NCBI RefSeq assembly: GCF_900142135.1
Contig: NZ_FQZU01000002.1
Coordinates: 62,001 to 126,000, forward strand
DNA: 64,000 bases
Reading direction: 5' to 3'
Origin: Desulfatibacillum alkenivorans DSM 16219
GTDB lineage: Bacteria; Desulfobacterota; Desulfobacteria; Desulfobacterales; Desulfatibacillaceae
Positions 9,046 through 19,151 of the stretch are shown in pieces. Under the pieces are notes generated by a model. That model did no database searches and was not told the DNA's origin. It was given only the letters and a program-made list of their open reading frames with translations. The translations under genes were made by a program, and so were the position numbers. The stretch's first letter is position 1. Each line of letters begins with the position of its first letter.

Positions 9046-10379
9046 GAATTCTGCGGCTGTTTGATGCTAATGTTTGGTTGTAACCGGCTGTCCCAGGGCG
9101 CTTTTTTCAAGGGTATTTCAAACCAGAATTCAGACCCGGAGTTCAACTCGCTCTTCACCCCCAGCGAGCCGCCCATGCCCGTGATGATCTGCCGGGTTAA
9201 AGTCAGGCCCAGTCCCGCCCCCATGTACGAGCGGGTGGCCGAGCCGTCCACCTGGGTGAAGGATTCGAAAATTTTCTCCAACATGTCTTTGGGAATGCCC
9301 ACCCCGGTGTCGGCGACGGAAAATCGGATAATGGCCGACTCGGCATGATCCGTGGACCGGACGTCCACCTGGATCCTTCCCCGGGAGGTGAACTTGATGG
9401 CGTTGCTCACCAGATTGATGAGGGCGCGGCGGATTAAAAGCGGGTCTCCGACCAAAGCGGGGGGGATATGGTCCGAAAAGCGGAGCCGGAAATCCAGGCC
9501 CCGTTTTTTGGCCCGGGCTTCCAGGGCTTCCAGCGCTTCGCTGATGTGGCTGCGAAGATTGAATTCCTCCGGGCTGATCTCCAGGTCCCCCTCCTGCATG
9601 CGCACGTAGTCCAGGATGGCCTGGATGATTTCCAGTTCGTTCATGGCGCTTTGATGCGCCACTTGGGCCAGCTCCTGCTGCTCGGCGTTCATGGCGGTCT
9701 CCAGCAAAAGCTCCAGCATGCCTTTCACCCCGTTCATGGGCGTTCGCAATTCGTGGCTGACGTTGGCCAGGAACTCGGCCTTGCACCGGTTCGCCTTTTC
9801 GGCGGCCTCCTTGGCCATGGCCAACTCCCGGGTGCGTTCCTCCACCAGCACTTCCAGCTCGCACTGCTTCAACTCGGCCTGCCTGGCGTTGCTCCACTTT
9901 TGCGTGAGCGCGGCCGCCAGTTGGGCCACTTCCATGCTTTCAAAGGGCTTTTTTAAAATCAATAACTGATGGGAGTCTCCCAGGCGTTTGCGGATGGCTT
10001 CCAGGGAGTAGTCCGAATAGGCTGTGCATATGACAACCTCCACTTTGGGGTCGATCTTCCAGATTTCCTGGATGGTTTCCAGGCCGTCAATGCCCGGGGG
10101 CATGCGCATGTCCACAAATGCCGCGGCGAAATAGGCGCCTTCCGTAACCGCCTGCCGGATTCTTTCCACTCCTTCCTCTCCCTGGAGGGCGTGTTCCAGG
10201 TCGTAGATCGGAGCGCTGGAAGCGGTTTTGGGCTGGGAGCCTAATATCATGGCTTTTCTGGCGTCCAGATCAGAGGTGTCAAGCGGCCTGGCCAGTATTT
10301 TTACGTAATCCCTGTGGATATCCGGACTGTCGTCAATAATAAGGATCCGCTTGTTAAAGGCGGCGGTCGGTTCAGGCAT
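9042..10379 (-). CDS. Hybrid sensor histidine kinase with N-terminal receiver domain
   Basis: About 445 residues. An N-terminal receiver domain (about 8-150) has the acidic pair in LIIDDSPD, the likely phospho-accepting Asp in AAFVDMRMP and Lys in ILKKPF. A short coiled linker follows, then HisKA with [10 protein letters not shown] (His near 215) and a C-terminal HATPase with N, G1 ([10 protein letters not shown]) and G2 (GAGLGL) boxes. It has no membrane segment, so it is cytosolic. I chose the ATG at 10379 because GGAGGAAGG sits four bases before it; ATG at 10397 is in frame but has no such site. It overlaps the end of the upstream membrane kinase by 8 bases, which suggests translational coupling and a relay: kinase to receiver to second kinase. 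No output regulator is adjacent. Confidence 0.9.
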   Translation of the reverse strand: MPEPTAAFNKRILIIDDSPDIHRDYVKILARPLDTSDLDARKAMILGSQPKTASSAPIYDLEHALQGEEGVERIRQAVTEGAYFAAAFVDMRMPPGIDGLETIQEIWKIDPKVEVVICTAYSDYSLEAIRKRLGDSHQLLILKKPFESMEVAQLAAALTQKWSNARQAELKQCELEVLVEERTRELAMAKEAAEKANRCKAEFLANVSHELRTPMNGVKGMLELLLETAMNAEQQELAQVAHQSAMNELEIIQAILDYVRMQEGDLEISPEEFNLRSHISEALEALEARAKKRGLDFRLRFSDHIPPALVGDPLLIRRALINLVSNAIKFTSRGRIQVDVRSTDHAESAIIRFSVADTGVGIPKDMLEKIFESFTQVDGSATRSYMGAGLGLTLTRQIITGMGGSLGVKSELNSGSEFWFEIPLKKAPWDSRLQPNISIKQPQNS

Positions 10380-12852
10380 CTTTCCTTCCTCCGTCATTGC
10401 TGGGTATTCTCATGGTGAACGAAGCTCCCCGGCCGGGTCCTTCGCTTTCGGCGAACAGGCTGCCTCCCATTTCCTGGGCCGCCAGGGCGCAGGAATGCAG
10501 GCCGAAGCCGTGGCCTTTTTTCTTGGTGGTGAATCCGTATCTGAATAAGCGGGACATGTTTTCCCTGGCAATCCCTTCTCCGTTGTCCGTCACCCGGACC
10601 GAGGTGAAGCCGGGGCTGTCGGAAAAGAGGCTTACGGTCAACGTGCGTTCCTCTTCCGCCGTGGAATTCAAGGCATGCCCGGCGTTGGCAACCAGGTTCA
10701 TCAAAATCTGGGTGAGTTTGTGCCTGTCCGCCGCAACCTCCGGGACCGGTTGATAGTTTCTGACCACTTGGATTTTGTTTCTTTTCAGGCCGGCCGCGTT
10801 GATGGTCAGGACCTCCTCCACCACGTCTTTCATTGAAAGGGGCTCCACAAGGCCGGGAACCTTGCTCCATTCCTGCTGGGTTTTGACGATTTCGGAAATA
10901 TGGGAGGTGTATCCTGAAAGCTCTTTGATCTCGTTGAGCAAGGCGCTGCGCTCCTCCGCAAGATGCAGGGAAAGATCATGTAAAAACGGAAGAATTTCCC
11001 GGCCGTGGCTGTCATGAAAGAGAAAGTGCGGCAAGGAGTCCTCATGCTGCTTCACCAGGTTCATGACCTCCCTCAAATCGTTAATGCGGGAATCCTTGAC
11101 CTTACGCTGCATCACTTCCGTGGAAATGTTCACGCTGTTAAGCACGTTGCCCACGTTGTGAAGCACGCCCGTGGCCACCTCGGCCATGCCGATCTGCCGG
11201 GCCGTCTCTATGAGCTTGGCATGGGTTTTTTTCAGCTCCGCCTCCGCCCGCTTCCGGTCCGAGATATCCCGCATGATGTGCACCGAAGCGGTGATGGCGC
11301 CCTCGGCGTCCCGGATGGGAGAGGTGCTCACGTGCAGGTGGGCGCCCAAATTGTCGTCGTACACTTCGGCGTCATGATATTTGCCGTCCGCCAGGGACAG
11401 GACGTGGGGGCAAAAGGCCGGCGGTCCGCTGGCGCCGTGAACCACCTGAGCGCAGGAAGCCCCCGCCATTTTGCCGGGGGTGGTTCCAAAGGCGGCGGCC
11501 ATGGCTTTGTTCACCCGGACTATCTTGTGGCTGCTGTCAATGATGGCGATGAGGTCCGGCACGGCGTCGAAGGTCCGCTCCCATTCCTTTTTGGCCCGAA
11601 TGATGTTTTCTTCCGTTCTTTTTCGTTCGCTGATGTCCCTGGCTACGCCCACCACAAAGGTTTTGGAGTCGGCCTCCCCCGAAGACAATGAAATCTCCAT
11701 GGGGAAAACCGCGCCGTCCCCCCGCATGGCGGGAAGCTCCAGGATTTTGCCCATGGCGGCGTCCGGTTTTCCCGTGGAAAAATAGGACCGGAGATACTGG
11801 GGATGGTTTTTCCGGAATTCCGGCGGCATGAGGGGCTCCAGAGGCTGCCCCAGCATTTCCTCCCGGGTCCGCTGGAACATTTTTTCTCCCGCGTGGTTGA
11901 ACAGCGTGATCCTGCCGGTCTGGTCAATGGCGATGATGGCGTCCCGGGTGGTGTTGATCAGCGTCTGGAGCAGATTCTCGCTTTTTCGGAGGGCCTCCTG
12001 GGCGGATTCCAACTCATCGATGTCAATGAGCCGCTTTTTGGATTCCTCCATGTTTTGAATCATCCTTGTCAGAGCCTCGCCCATGCGGACGATTTCCACG
12101 TCCCCCTTTTCCTCTATGGAGACATTCAGGTTGCCTTTGCCGATTTCCATGGCGGCCTTTACAAGATTGTCCAAGGGCTTGGAAATGGAACCGGAAACGA
12201 CGACGCCCTGGAAAACAGCGAAAATCAGAGCGCCAATGGCAATCGCCAGGATTAAAATCCTTGTTTTTGAGGCTATCCGTGCGGCGGACTCGGTGAAATT
12301 CCGGAGGTTGTCTTGCTCCATACGCGTCAGAGATTCAAGGCTGGTTATCAATTCCTGCTTGGCGATGCGCAGAGAGTTTTCCTGATCCATCACCGCTTGG
12401 GGCATGAAATCCGGACTGAAAGATCCCGACTCTTTCATCCGCTCCATGTGATACCCTTCGTTCATGGCCAGATAACTTCTCAGCGTCTGGTTAAAGGCGG
12501 CCGCCTTCTCCCGGACTTCCCTCTCCCGGCCCTTCGCCTTCTCCCTGTTCGGGTCGTTCTGGACTATCCCGGAATATTCCTGCAAACCCGACTGGATTTC
12601 ACCCAGCGCTTCCAGGGCTTTGATTCTGTTTGCTTCCTCTCCTCGAAGGGTGAAACGGAGCGCCTGAACGCAGGCCTCGTGGGACGAACCTGTGATGCGT
12701 TCAAGCAAAAGCGTGTGGGGAATATTATCGCGTTCGATTCTGCGTAAGGCTTCTCCCAATTTGTTGACGGCGTCCAATCCGATCAGGCCCACAAAGCCTG
12801 TCAGCAGCACCACGGAGAAAAAACCTATAAACAGCCTGTATATCAGTTTCAT
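10372..12852 (-). CDS. Membrane sensor histidine kinase with 4HB, HAMP and two PAS domains
   Basis: About 826 residues. TM1 (about 5-27) and TM2 (about 200-222) flank a periplasmic helical sensor like the four-helix-bundle MCP type. HAMP follows (about 223-275), then a coiled coil, PAS-1 (about 295-415) and PAS-2 (about 435-545). A dimerisation helix carries the likely phospho-His in [13 protein letters not shown], and a HATPase domain has the N box, DNGEGI and GHGFGLH. The HNVGN form of the H box marks a subgroup distinct from HELRTP kinases. I chose ATG at 12852, with GAGGACAGGA upstream; an in-frame TTG lies at 12864. It is co-transcribed with the receiver-kinase downstream (8-base overlap). 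The signal is unknown. Confidence 0.88.
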   Translation of the reverse strand: MKLIYRLFIGFFSVVLLTGFVGLIGLDAVNKLGEALRRIERDNIPHTLLLERITGSSHEACVQALRFTLRGEEANRIKALEALGEIQSGLQEYSGIVQNDPNREKAKGREREVREKAAAFNQTLRSYLAMNEGYHMERMKESGSFSPDFMPQAVMDQENSLRIAKQELITSLESLTRMEQDNLRNFTESAARIASKTRILILAIAIGALIFAVFQGVVVSGSISKPLDNLVKAAMEIGKGNLNVSIEEKGDVEIVRMGEALTRMIQNMEESKKRLIDIDELESAQEALRKSENLLQTLINTTRDAIIAIDQTGRITLFNHAGEKMFQRTREEMLGQPLEPLMPPEFRKNHPQYLRSYFSTGKPDAAMGKILELPAMRGDGAVFPMEISLSSGEADSKTFVVGVARDISERKRTEENIIRAKKEWERTFDAVPDLIAIIDSSHKIVRVNKAMAAAFGTTPGKMAGASCAQVVHGASGPPAFCPHVLSLADGKYHDAEVYDDNLGAHLHVSTSPIRDAEGAITASVHIMRDISDRKRAEAELKKTHAKLIETARQIGMAEVATGVLHNVGNVLNSVNISTEVMQRKVKDSRINDLREVMNLVKQHEDSLPHFLFHDSHGREILPFLHDLSLHLAEERSALLNEIKELSGYTSHISEIVKTQQEWSKVPGLVEPLSMKDVVEEVLTINAAGLKRNKIQVVRNYQPVPEVAADRHKLTQILMNLVANAGHALNSTAEEERTLTVSLFSDSPGFTSVRVTDNGEGIARENMSRLFRYGFTTKKKGHGFGLHSCALAAQEMGGSLFAESEGPGRGASFTMRIPSNDGGRKDA

Positions 12853-13103
12853 TCCTGTCCTCAATTTGTTGAGCCGGGCGGGATGCGGGAGTAAAGAAAA
12901 AGCCGCAGTCCGGTCCTGGAAATATCTTGTAATTAGGAAGCAATAATCATACCGAAAAGGTTTATGTGATTGTCATAACCGCCCGGTCCCATGCGCGCTT
13001 TGAACGAATCACACAAAACCCTGCTTGCATTCAGCCGGGTCCTGGTGTTATCGTGCGGGATGATATTAACGCCGCTTAATTTATTCTCGGAGCCGTAGCA
13101 ATC

Positions 13104-14762
13104 ATGCCGCAACCCCTTAAAGCCAAAAGGGTTGACACGACTAAGTCCAATAATCTTGGATGCCTGATCTTGCTTGCTTCCGGGGCCGGCGCCGGCTACC
13201 TGGCGTACTTGTGGTTTGCAGGAAGGCCTTTCGCCTATTCCTCCGCCCCGGCGAATTTCTTGGCCCACGCCCTTCTGGTGATCGTCCCCGGCCTCATGGT
13301 CTACAATCACCTGTCCATTCCGGTGGAGTTTGAAAATCCCCCAGGCGAAATTCTCATTGAAGACGCCACGTACCTGACCTCATTGAAAACCGACTGGTGG
13401 ATGTCCTTGATGCTGTGGCCGCCCGTGCTTTTGGGCGCATTGTTCACCGTCCTCCAATCCCTTGCCATCCTCAGCGGGGCGTCGTCCGATCTTCCCACGC
13501 AGCCCTATTCGGCGCTGTTCACGGCCTTTTTGTCCCTGGGGCTCTTCTTTTTCTTCGGAAATGTGATCAAGCTGAAAGCGCCTTTTTACGTTGGCGAGGA
13601 AGGCTTGCGGGCGGGCGTCTCCTTTTTTCTGGAATGGGATGAAATAGACCACATGCAGGAAAAGCAGGGCGTGTTCCTGGTGTATACCGTGTACAATCCC
13701 AAACTGCCCATCGCCTCCTTAAGGCCCTTTTCTTCCCAAGCCTTGCAAGCCTTGCTTGAAATGCTCAACCAAAAGCAGGTCAAAGGCATGGAGCAGACCC
13801 CGCCCGCTCTTGCGGCCGTGCAGGTTGTCATTTTTCTCGCCTTCTCCGCTATGACGGCCCTGGGCCTGGCTTTGTGGATGCTGTACGATTGGGATCCGCG
13901 ATGGGTGATCGTGTTCCTGTTCGTCCTGGGAGTTTTGTTCAGCCTGGCCTTGGAGAGGTTCCGGGGCGTCCATAAATTGACGCGCATCAAGCCGGAGGTC
14001 GGCGGAGAACTGCAGAACGCCCGGGCCGTGGCCCGCAGGGCGTTATGCCTGGCGGTCATGGTCAAACGGGGCAGGCTGGAAATTAAGCTGCGAAAATCCC
14101 AGGCAAGGGGCAACGAAAGCATCCATAAAGAGATTAACGAATTATACCAGTGGGTGAAGGACAACGCCCTTTATGAGGCCCTTGCCGACTCCGAATCCGC
14201 CCTCTTGCGCCGCATGGGCGGAACCTGGTCCCAGCAGGAAGCCGGCGCCGCATGCTGGCGGAACGAAGCTCTGGGGACGCTCTTGTGGGCCTTGGGCGCC
14301 GTGGAGGAAATCCCTCCCTACGACCATCCTTTTGAATGGGAGGACCTGTCCCAAAAGCTTCCCGTGCCGGCCGCCAAAGAGGATTTCCCGGCTCCGGACC
14401 CCGTGGGCCTGTTTCTGCATAAAGCCGTCATTAAGGACCCCGAGGAGATTGCTAACGCCCGGGAACTGGCGGAGCTTTGGCACTGGAGAGCCAGGACCAC
14501 GCAGATCATGGAGCAGGGCGTGGAAGCCCCGGAAGGTTTTTCCTTTGAGCAGATCATCAGCCAGGCGGCCAATGCGGCTTATACGCAAAACGAAATCCCC
14601 CAGCCCCTGGGCGGGGATTTTCCCGTTTTCGGCAAGGCCTACGCCAGCCTGGGGCCTGAGGAGCTTCAACTGGCGGCATCCATCGCCAGGGAGCGGCATC
14701 TGGCCTTAAACTGGCTATGCATGTACGCCGAGGATTGGGACTCCACCCCTACGGATACCTGA
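13104..14762 (+). CDS. Membrane protein with C-terminal DUF4272-like domain
   Basis: 552 residues. There are hydrophobic segments near 18-40, 50-67, 95-125, 135-155 and a pair near 245-300, so the N-terminal half is a membrane domain. The C-terminal half (about 320-552) is soluble and resembles DUF4272: WRNEALGTLLWALG in the middle and ERHLALNWL followed by an Asp-rich end are features I associate with that family, whose function is unknown. The ribosome binding site is weak (GGAGCC about nine bases before the ATG). It is divergent from the kinase pair, with 250 bases between. The fusion of membrane and DUF4272 parts is unusual to me. Confidence 0.65.
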   Translation: MPQPLKAKRVDTTKSNNLGCLILLASGAGAGYLAYLWFAGRPFAYSSAPANFLAHALLVIVPGLMVYNHLSIPVEFENPPGEILIEDATYLTSLKTDWWMSLMLWPPVLLGALFTVLQSLAILSGASSDLPTQPYSALFTAFLSLGLFFFFGNVIKLKAPFYVGEEGLRAGVSFFLEWDEIDHMQEKQGVFLVYTVYNPKLPIASLRPFSSQALQALLEMLNQKQVKGMEQTPPALAAVQVVIFLAFSAMTALGLALWMLYDWDPRWVIVFLFVLGVLFSLALERFRGVHKLTRIKPEVGGELQNARAVARRALCLAVMVKRGRLEIKLRKSQARGNESIHKEINELYQWVKDNALYEALADSESALLRRMGGTWSQQEAGAACWRNEALGTLLWALGAVEEIPPYDHPFEWEDLSQKLPVPAAKEDFPAPDPVGLFLHKAVIKDPEEIANARELAELWHWRARTTQIMEQGVEAPEGFSFEQIISQAANAAYTQNEIPQPLGGDFPVFGKAYASLGPEELQLAASIARERHLALNWLCMYAEDWDSTPTDT

Positions 14763-14869
14763 TAAATTCAGTTTGTCATTGCATTTTTGACGGCTTTTTG
14801 TGTAAATTCATCAAACACCCTTGTTCCCCTTGCACCATTTCCCCAGAACAAACCAAACGGAGGCCCATG

Positions 14870-16084
14870 ATGGAAGCCCTGCAGTTTTCCTTTTCCGTTC
14901 CCAGGTTCATCGCCCTGAAAGCCATCAGCCCATTGAACAAAAAGGCCTATTATGACGGCAAACTGGCGACCGTCAAATTGGTGGACGTTCCCGAACCCCG
15001 GCTGCCCGGCGAGTCCTGGGTGAAAATCCAGGTCAAGTATTGCGGATTTTGCGGCAGCGACATGAACTTGATTTTTCTGAAGGACTCCCCCTCGGCCAGC
15101 CCGTTCACCTCCATGCCCTGCATCATGGGGCACGAGTTTTGCGGCGAGATTGTGGAAAAAGGCGCGGACGTCAAAGGCTTTGATCTGGGCGACATCGTGG
15201 CCGTGGCGCCCCATCTTGGGTGCGAAGCCCGGAAGATCAGCCCCATTTGCCCCAATTGCCGGACGGGCAGGCCCGCCAATTGCCAGAACATGGCCAAAGG
15301 CGCCCTGGCGCCCGGCATGTTCAACGGCATCTGCCGGGACGTCCCCGGAGGATTCGCCCCCTTTGCCGCGGCCCACCAAAGCCAGTTGTTCAAGATGCCC
15401 GAAGGCCTGAGCCCCCGCCTGGGCGCCCTGACAGAGCCGGCGGCCGTGGCCGTGCAGGCCGTCCTGGATAACCTTCCCGGAAACAAGGACAAGGTCCTGG
15501 TCATCGGCGGCGGAGTCATAGGACAGATGATCGTGTGGGCCTTGCGCGCCATGGGCCTGGAATGCGACATCACGGTCTCCGAGCCCTTTCCCTTTGCCCA
15601 GGACATGGCCAAAAGGGCCGGGGCTGACCACATCATAAAGGACGGTAACCTCTTCACCGCCGCAGCACGCATTACGGACGCCGAGCGCTACTCGCCGGTC
15701 ATGGGCGACGACATCTGCATGGGCGGCTTCACCAAGATTTTCGACTGCGTGGGAACCGGCGCCACTATCAATATCGCCATGCGCTGTTTGGCCGGCCGGG
15801 GAGTTTTGTCCGTGGTCGGAATAGGGGACGACGTCAAGCTGGACCTCACGCCCCTGTGGCTGAAAATCCAGACGATCAAAGGGGTGTTCGCCTATGGATA
15901 CAACATGGTGGACGGCAAGCGCGAGCACGCCTTCACCACCTCCATGAGGCTGGCCCTGGACCATTCCGAATTCCTGGAAAGCATGATCACCCATACATTT
16001 TCTCTGGGGCAATACAAAGAGCTGATCCAAACCAACCTGGACAAAGGCAAAACCCGCGCCGTCAAAACCATGTTTGCCTTTTAA
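14870..16084 (+). CDS. Zinc-dependent alcohol dehydrogenase (MDR family)
   Basis: About 404 residues, a medium-chain dehydrogenase/reductase. The catalytic zinc ligands are visible as Cys in CGFCGSD and the His-Glu pair in GHEF. Structural-zinc cysteines cluster in a CPNC...NC segment. The Rossmann domain has VLVIGGGVIGQ. It should oxidise an alcohol or polyol with NAD(P); the substrate is not predictable. I chose ATG at 14870, six bases after GGAGG; ATG at 14867 is adjacent and equally in frame. A much longer frame back to 14717 overlaps the previous gene and is unlikely. It ends 45 bases before a hairpin repeat that may act as its 3' end. Confidence 0.85.
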   Translation: MEALQFSFSVPRFIALKAISPLNKKAYYDGKLATVKLVDVPEPRLPGESWVKIQVKYCGFCGSDMNLIFLKDSPSASPFTSMPCIMGHEFCGEIVEKGADVKGFDLGDIVAVAPHLGCEARKISPICPNCRTGRPANCQNMAKGALAPGMFNGICRDVPGGFAPFAAAHQSQLFKMPEGLSPRLGALTEPAAVAVQAVLDNLPGNKDKVLVIGGGVIGQMIVWALRAMGLECDITVSEPFPFAQDMAKRAGADHIIKDGNLFTAAARITDAERYSPVMGDDICMGGFTKIFDCVGTGATINIAMRCLAGRGVLSVVGIGDDVKLDLTPLWLKIQTIKGVFAYGYNMVDGKREHAFTTSMRLALDHSEFLESMITHTFSLGQYKELIQTNLDKGKTRAVKTMFAF

Positions 16085-16126
16085 CGGCCTGAAACGCAGA
16101 AAACATAGAGAAAGACATAAAAAAAA

Positions 16127-16190
16127 GGGCCTCCGGCGGCAAACTTTTAAAAAAGTTTGATCAAAATTTTTTAAAATGGCGCTTCGCGCA
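16127..16190 (+). repeat. CCTCCGGCGGC hairpin element, copy 1
   Basis: The unit reads GCCTCCGGCGGC, then a small palindrome AAACTTTT-AAAAAGTTT, then TGATCAAAA and GGCGCTTCGCGCA. Other copies lie at 31323-31383 (same strand) and 19877-19937 and, more diverged, 19798-19864 (opposite strand). Confidence 0.75.
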
Positions 16191-16420
16191 GGGGGATAAA
16201 GGGAAGATAAAACGACAATGGGTCAATTTTACCGTTGACGTTTCAAAACGCAATGTAGCTTCAGGGCTTGCCCTGCGGTTTTTCGGGGCTGCGCTCGGTT
16301 TTGGGGCGGCTCCGGCAGAGTGTTTTTGGGGGGACGTCTTTGCATAATCGACTAACTTATTTATCAGCCTCGGCGCCAAAGTGGTCGTCAAGAGCATGCT
16401 GGACAAACCATAGACCCTCC

Positions 16421-16464
16421 GGTTGGGGCGAAAGCGTCACGCTTCAACGCCCCGGCCTTTTTTT
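16421..16464 (+). terminator. Terminator-like hairpin inside a long dispersed repeat
   Basis: The stem GGGGCG / CGCCCC, extended by AAGCGT / ACGCTT, is followed by seven T residues. The surrounding 16351-16507 is repeated nearly exactly at 20022-20173 and, degenerate, near 31960-32060. Confidence 0.65.
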
Positions 16465-16529
16465 CTCCTTGAATATTTCCGCCCATCCAAATTATCATAC
16501 AAAAATAGGTTCGTAGTACCTTATTAAGG

Positions 16530-17492
16530 ATGTTCCCAAAAACATTGGTTAGGCAATTAATCAAAGACGTCCCCAAAAAACACGACGCCAATGGAAACGT
16601 GGGGCAATTGATAAGCGCCGCCGATGGTACGCTCCATGCCACATATGAATATGACCCCTTTGGACGCCTCATCAACGCACAAGGTTCCAAAGCCAACCTG
16701 AACCCCTACCGCTTCTCCACCAAGCCCATGGACCAGCAGACGGGCCTCTATTATTACGGCTACAGGTATCTTGATGTTGAACTTGGCAGGTGGGTGAATA
16801 GAGATCCAATTGAGGAAGAAGGCGGGTGGAACCTTTATGGATTTGTTGCAAATATGTGTACTAACACTTTAGATCCTTTGGGAAAGGTTTATGGTAAACA
16901 TCCCAATATCTCAACATACGACATTGATTACGGCGGCCCAGGAGCACGGCCGTCTCCTCCTAAAGGCGGTTTGCAGGACCAATGGGAAAGATACCAGAGA
17001 TGGAAGGAATGGTCGGAACAGTATATGGTCCCAAAAGAATGGGATTTTAAAGGTTCATGTATATATGCATCAGGAGGAATTGCAATTGCATATGGGGAAA
17101 TTATGTGCCTTGTATGGACACGTTGCATTAAAGGAAAACGACAAGCGGGATGGTTACACGGTCGCTTTTTGGGGCCTTCAGTTGGTCTTCCAGGAGTTAC
17201 TATTTTTGATATAACTCAGCATTATGGTGATGGAAACCAGTATTATCAAACTCCTATTGGAGGTCCAAAACTTAGAGACTTGGAAGGTTGGTCAAGAGTT
17301 TCCACAGCAAGCACCGCACTGTTTGGCCTTGGCCATTCTCTAACAATTTTGAAGTTTGGTAAGACATATACGAGCCTGGATTTCGATGAACAGCATTCAG
17401 AACAAGTTGGATTAGATTGGAGCATGGATGCATTATGGCTTGGAAGGACCTGGTTGGAAAAAGAATGGACAGATCCTTGTTGTGAAAACTAA
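16530..17492 (+). CDS. Orphan RHS-repeat core end with variable C-terminal tip (fragment)
   Basis: 320 residues. Residues about 20-118 match the end of an RHS core: DANGNVGQLIS, ATYEYDPFGRL, the TGLYYYGYRYLDVELGRWVNRDPI hallmark region and a DPLG boundary near 115. The rest (about 120-320) is a variable tip rich in Gly/aromatic residues and not recognised; in RHS and polymorphic toxin proteins this part is the toxin. The long RHS barrel that should precede it is missing. Its first 15 or so codons lie in GACGTCCCC repeat sequence, and no good ribosome binding site is present, so this is probably a displaced or truncated tip rather than a full gene. The AT-rich tip differs from its neighbours. 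The next gene could be its immunity protein. Confidence 0.75.
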   Translation: MFPKTLVRQLIKDVPKKHDANGNVGQLISAADGTLHATYEYDPFGRLINAQGSKANLNPYRFSTKPMDQQTGLYYYGYRYLDVELGRWVNRDPIEEEGGWNLYGFVANMCTNTLDPLGKVYGKHPNISTYDIDYGGPGARPSPPKGGLQDQWERYQRWKEWSEQYMVPKEWDFKGSCIYASGGIAIAYGEIMCLVWTRCIKGKRQAGWLHGRFLGPSVGLPGVTIFDITQHYGDGNQYYQTPIGGPKLRDLEGWSRVSTASTALFGLGHSLTILKFGKTYTSLDFDEQHSEQVGLDWSMDALWLGRTWLEKEWTDPCCEN

Positions 17493-17512
17493 CTTTAAAA
17501 AAAGGCTGACTA

Positions 17513-17941
17513 ATGAGAAAGAGAATTATACTGTTTGATGTTATTTGGATAATCGGTTTAATAACCATATATGTTACTGCATATATACGAGGGAATTTTA
17601 TGGAGATGTCTGGAGTATTATTTACTCTAATAAGCTGTACAATGATTTTTAGCAAAAAGTTATCTGAAAGTGACTCGAAAATTGGAAAGTTGCTATATTG
17701 GATTAGTTTAAATTTACTTCTTCCCAAAGATAGTTACAATTATATTAAATTTGGATGCGTGTTTTTGGTTTTAGGGATATTGGGTTTTATCAATGGTCGT
17801 TTTTATAATGAGCAAGGCTCTTCTTCAGTTCTTGAATTGACACCTCGGCAGTTAGCGGAAAGAGGATTTACAGACCCAATGGTTTGGTTAGTGTTTTTTC
17901 TGTTGATATTATTTGGTATTTATAATTCGAGGAAGGATTGA
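17513..17941 (+). CDS. Small membrane protein, candidate immunity protein for the RHS tip
   Basis: 142 residues with hydrophobic segments near 7-25, 32-48, 82-98 and 122-137, so probably four membrane helices. It starts 20 bases after the RHS fragment stop, with AAAAAGGCTGACTA upstream of the ATG. It is strongly AT-rich compared with flanking core genes, like the RHS tip, which suggests the two arrived together. RHS/polymorphic toxins are usually followed directly by their immunity gene, and a membrane immunity protein would fit a membrane-acting toxin. This is context inference only; no family was recognised. Confidence 0.6.
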   Translation: MRKRIILFDVIWIIGLITIYVTAYIRGNFMEMSGVLFTLISCTMIFSKKLSESDSKIGKLLYWISLNLLLPKDSYNYIKFGCVFLVLGILGFINGRFYNEQGSSSVLELTPRQLAERGFTDPMVWLVFFLLILFGIYNSRKD

Positions 17942-17954
17942 CTTCGGGACTCTC

Positions 17955-18526
17955 GGGACGTCCCTGATTAATCGACTAACTCCATGAGTGGTCTCGGGGA
18001 CGATGGTAAAAAGGAATAATTTGACTGGTTGGGCAAGCCTCCCAAGGGGGGCCTGAAACATAAAATTTTGGTTTTCGCCCGCACGCAGGGACGCGGTTTT
18101 GTTCCGATCCCTGTATTGGGCAGGGTCTTTGACATTCGAATAAAAATACGGAGATAAATGCGGATGGAGAGTTGCGCCGTTTGGTAGGACGGCGCCCCCT
18201 CCATCCGCTAATGATTGCCCCGTTGCCTGTCATCCTTAAGGGCGATCACGAGGATCTCCCCTACGCGGTCGCAGCAAGCAGCGCCCCTGCGGGAAATGTC
18301 GGACAGGCACGGACGTCTTGGGGACGTCCCTGATTAATCGACTAACTCCATGAGGGGTCTCTGGGACAATGGTAAAATAATAAAAATCTGAATAGTTGGG
18401 CAAACCCCCTGAAAGGGGCCTGAAACATAAATTTTCGGTTTTCACCCGCACGCAGGGAAGCGGTTTTTTTCCCGGTCCCTGTATTGGGCAAGGTCTTTGA
18501 CATTCGAATAAAAATACGGAGATAAA
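17955..18526 (+). repeat. Direct duplication of a 205-bp unit
   Basis: Units at 17955-18158 and 18321-18526 share order and most bases. Each starts with GGGACGTCCCTGATTAATCG, runs through ACTAACTCCATGAG and CCTGAAACATAAA, and ends with TTCGAATAAAAATACGG then AGATAAA. The differences are scattered substitutions, so the duplication is not very recent. Confidence 0.85.
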
Positions 18527-18841
18527 CCAGGCTGGGTATAACCGCGATCTGCCATTTTTTTCCCATAGGCAGGTTGAAGTTGCGCGGCGTTAATCAGCGA
18601 CAGGACGGAACCATGCATATGGACTTCGGATGCGCTGTAACACTTCTCCCCTCGTCACTGCGAAGTACGTAAAGTACGTCTCATTTCTCGGGGATCGTGC
18701 GCCTTGCATCTCATCGCTTTTACTCAGCCTGGAGATAGATAGCGAGAGGGCGCCGTTTGGTGGGACGGCGCCCTCTCCATCCGCTAATGATTGCTCCCGT
18801 CGCCCGTCATCCTCCAGGGCGATCACAAGGATCACCCCTAC
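18174..18841 (+). repeat. Two copies of a 90-bp unit beginning with a GCGCCGT hairpin
   Basis: Copies lie at 18174-18262 and 18750-18841. Each starts with GCGCCGTTTGGT, then GGACGGCGCC (a hairpin), then CTCCATCCGCTAATGATTG and GGGCGATCAC-AGGATC-CCCCTAC. The last part, GGCGATCACAAGGAT, also recurs at about 18931-18945. Confidence 0.75.
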
Positions 18842-18854
18842 AGAGGCGCATTAC

Positions 18855-18911
18855 GTAGGGTGCGAATCTTGTATTCGCCCAGGCAGTAGGGCGCGAATCT
18901 TGTATTCGCCC
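18855..18911 (+). repeat. Tandem 26-bp repeat, two units
   Basis: Units at 18855-18880 and 18886-18911 read GTAGGG-T/C-GCGAATCTTG followed by TATTCGCCC, separated by five bases. Confidence 0.8.
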
Positions 18912-19117
18912 CAACAACGGCGGTAATTTGTGCGATCACAAGGATCGCCCCTACGCGAGCGCGGCAAGCGCCAGCATTGTCAGTAGGGTGGCCGCGGCAG
19001 CGTCTTTGCTTTTTGCTGCCGGGGTCCGTAAGGACTCTTTTTTCATAAGGCAGGGGCTTGCATACATCCCGCAAAGCATGAACCACGGAACACACGGAAG
19101 CCACGGAGGGATCGTTT

Positions 19118-19151
19118 TCCGTGTCTTCCGTGTCTTCCGTGTCTTCCGTGG
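19118..19151 (+). repeat. Tandem 9-bp repeat (TCCGTGTCT, about 3.7 units)
   Basis: Four successive TCCGTG blocks lie in a row. A reverse-complement version (CCACGGAACACACGGAAG) lies just upstream at 19083-19100, so the segment can also fold back. Confidence 0.8.

Larger units (their letters stand above)
16085..16529. other. Repeat-filled gap before the RHS fragment
   Basis: It holds a copy of the CCTCCGGCGGC hairpin element (16127-16190), a CTTCAGGGCTTGCCCTGCGG unit (about 16259-16278), a GGGGACGTC unit (about 16328-16337) and one copy of the long terminator-type repeat (about 16351-16507). No gene was seen. Confidence 0.6.
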
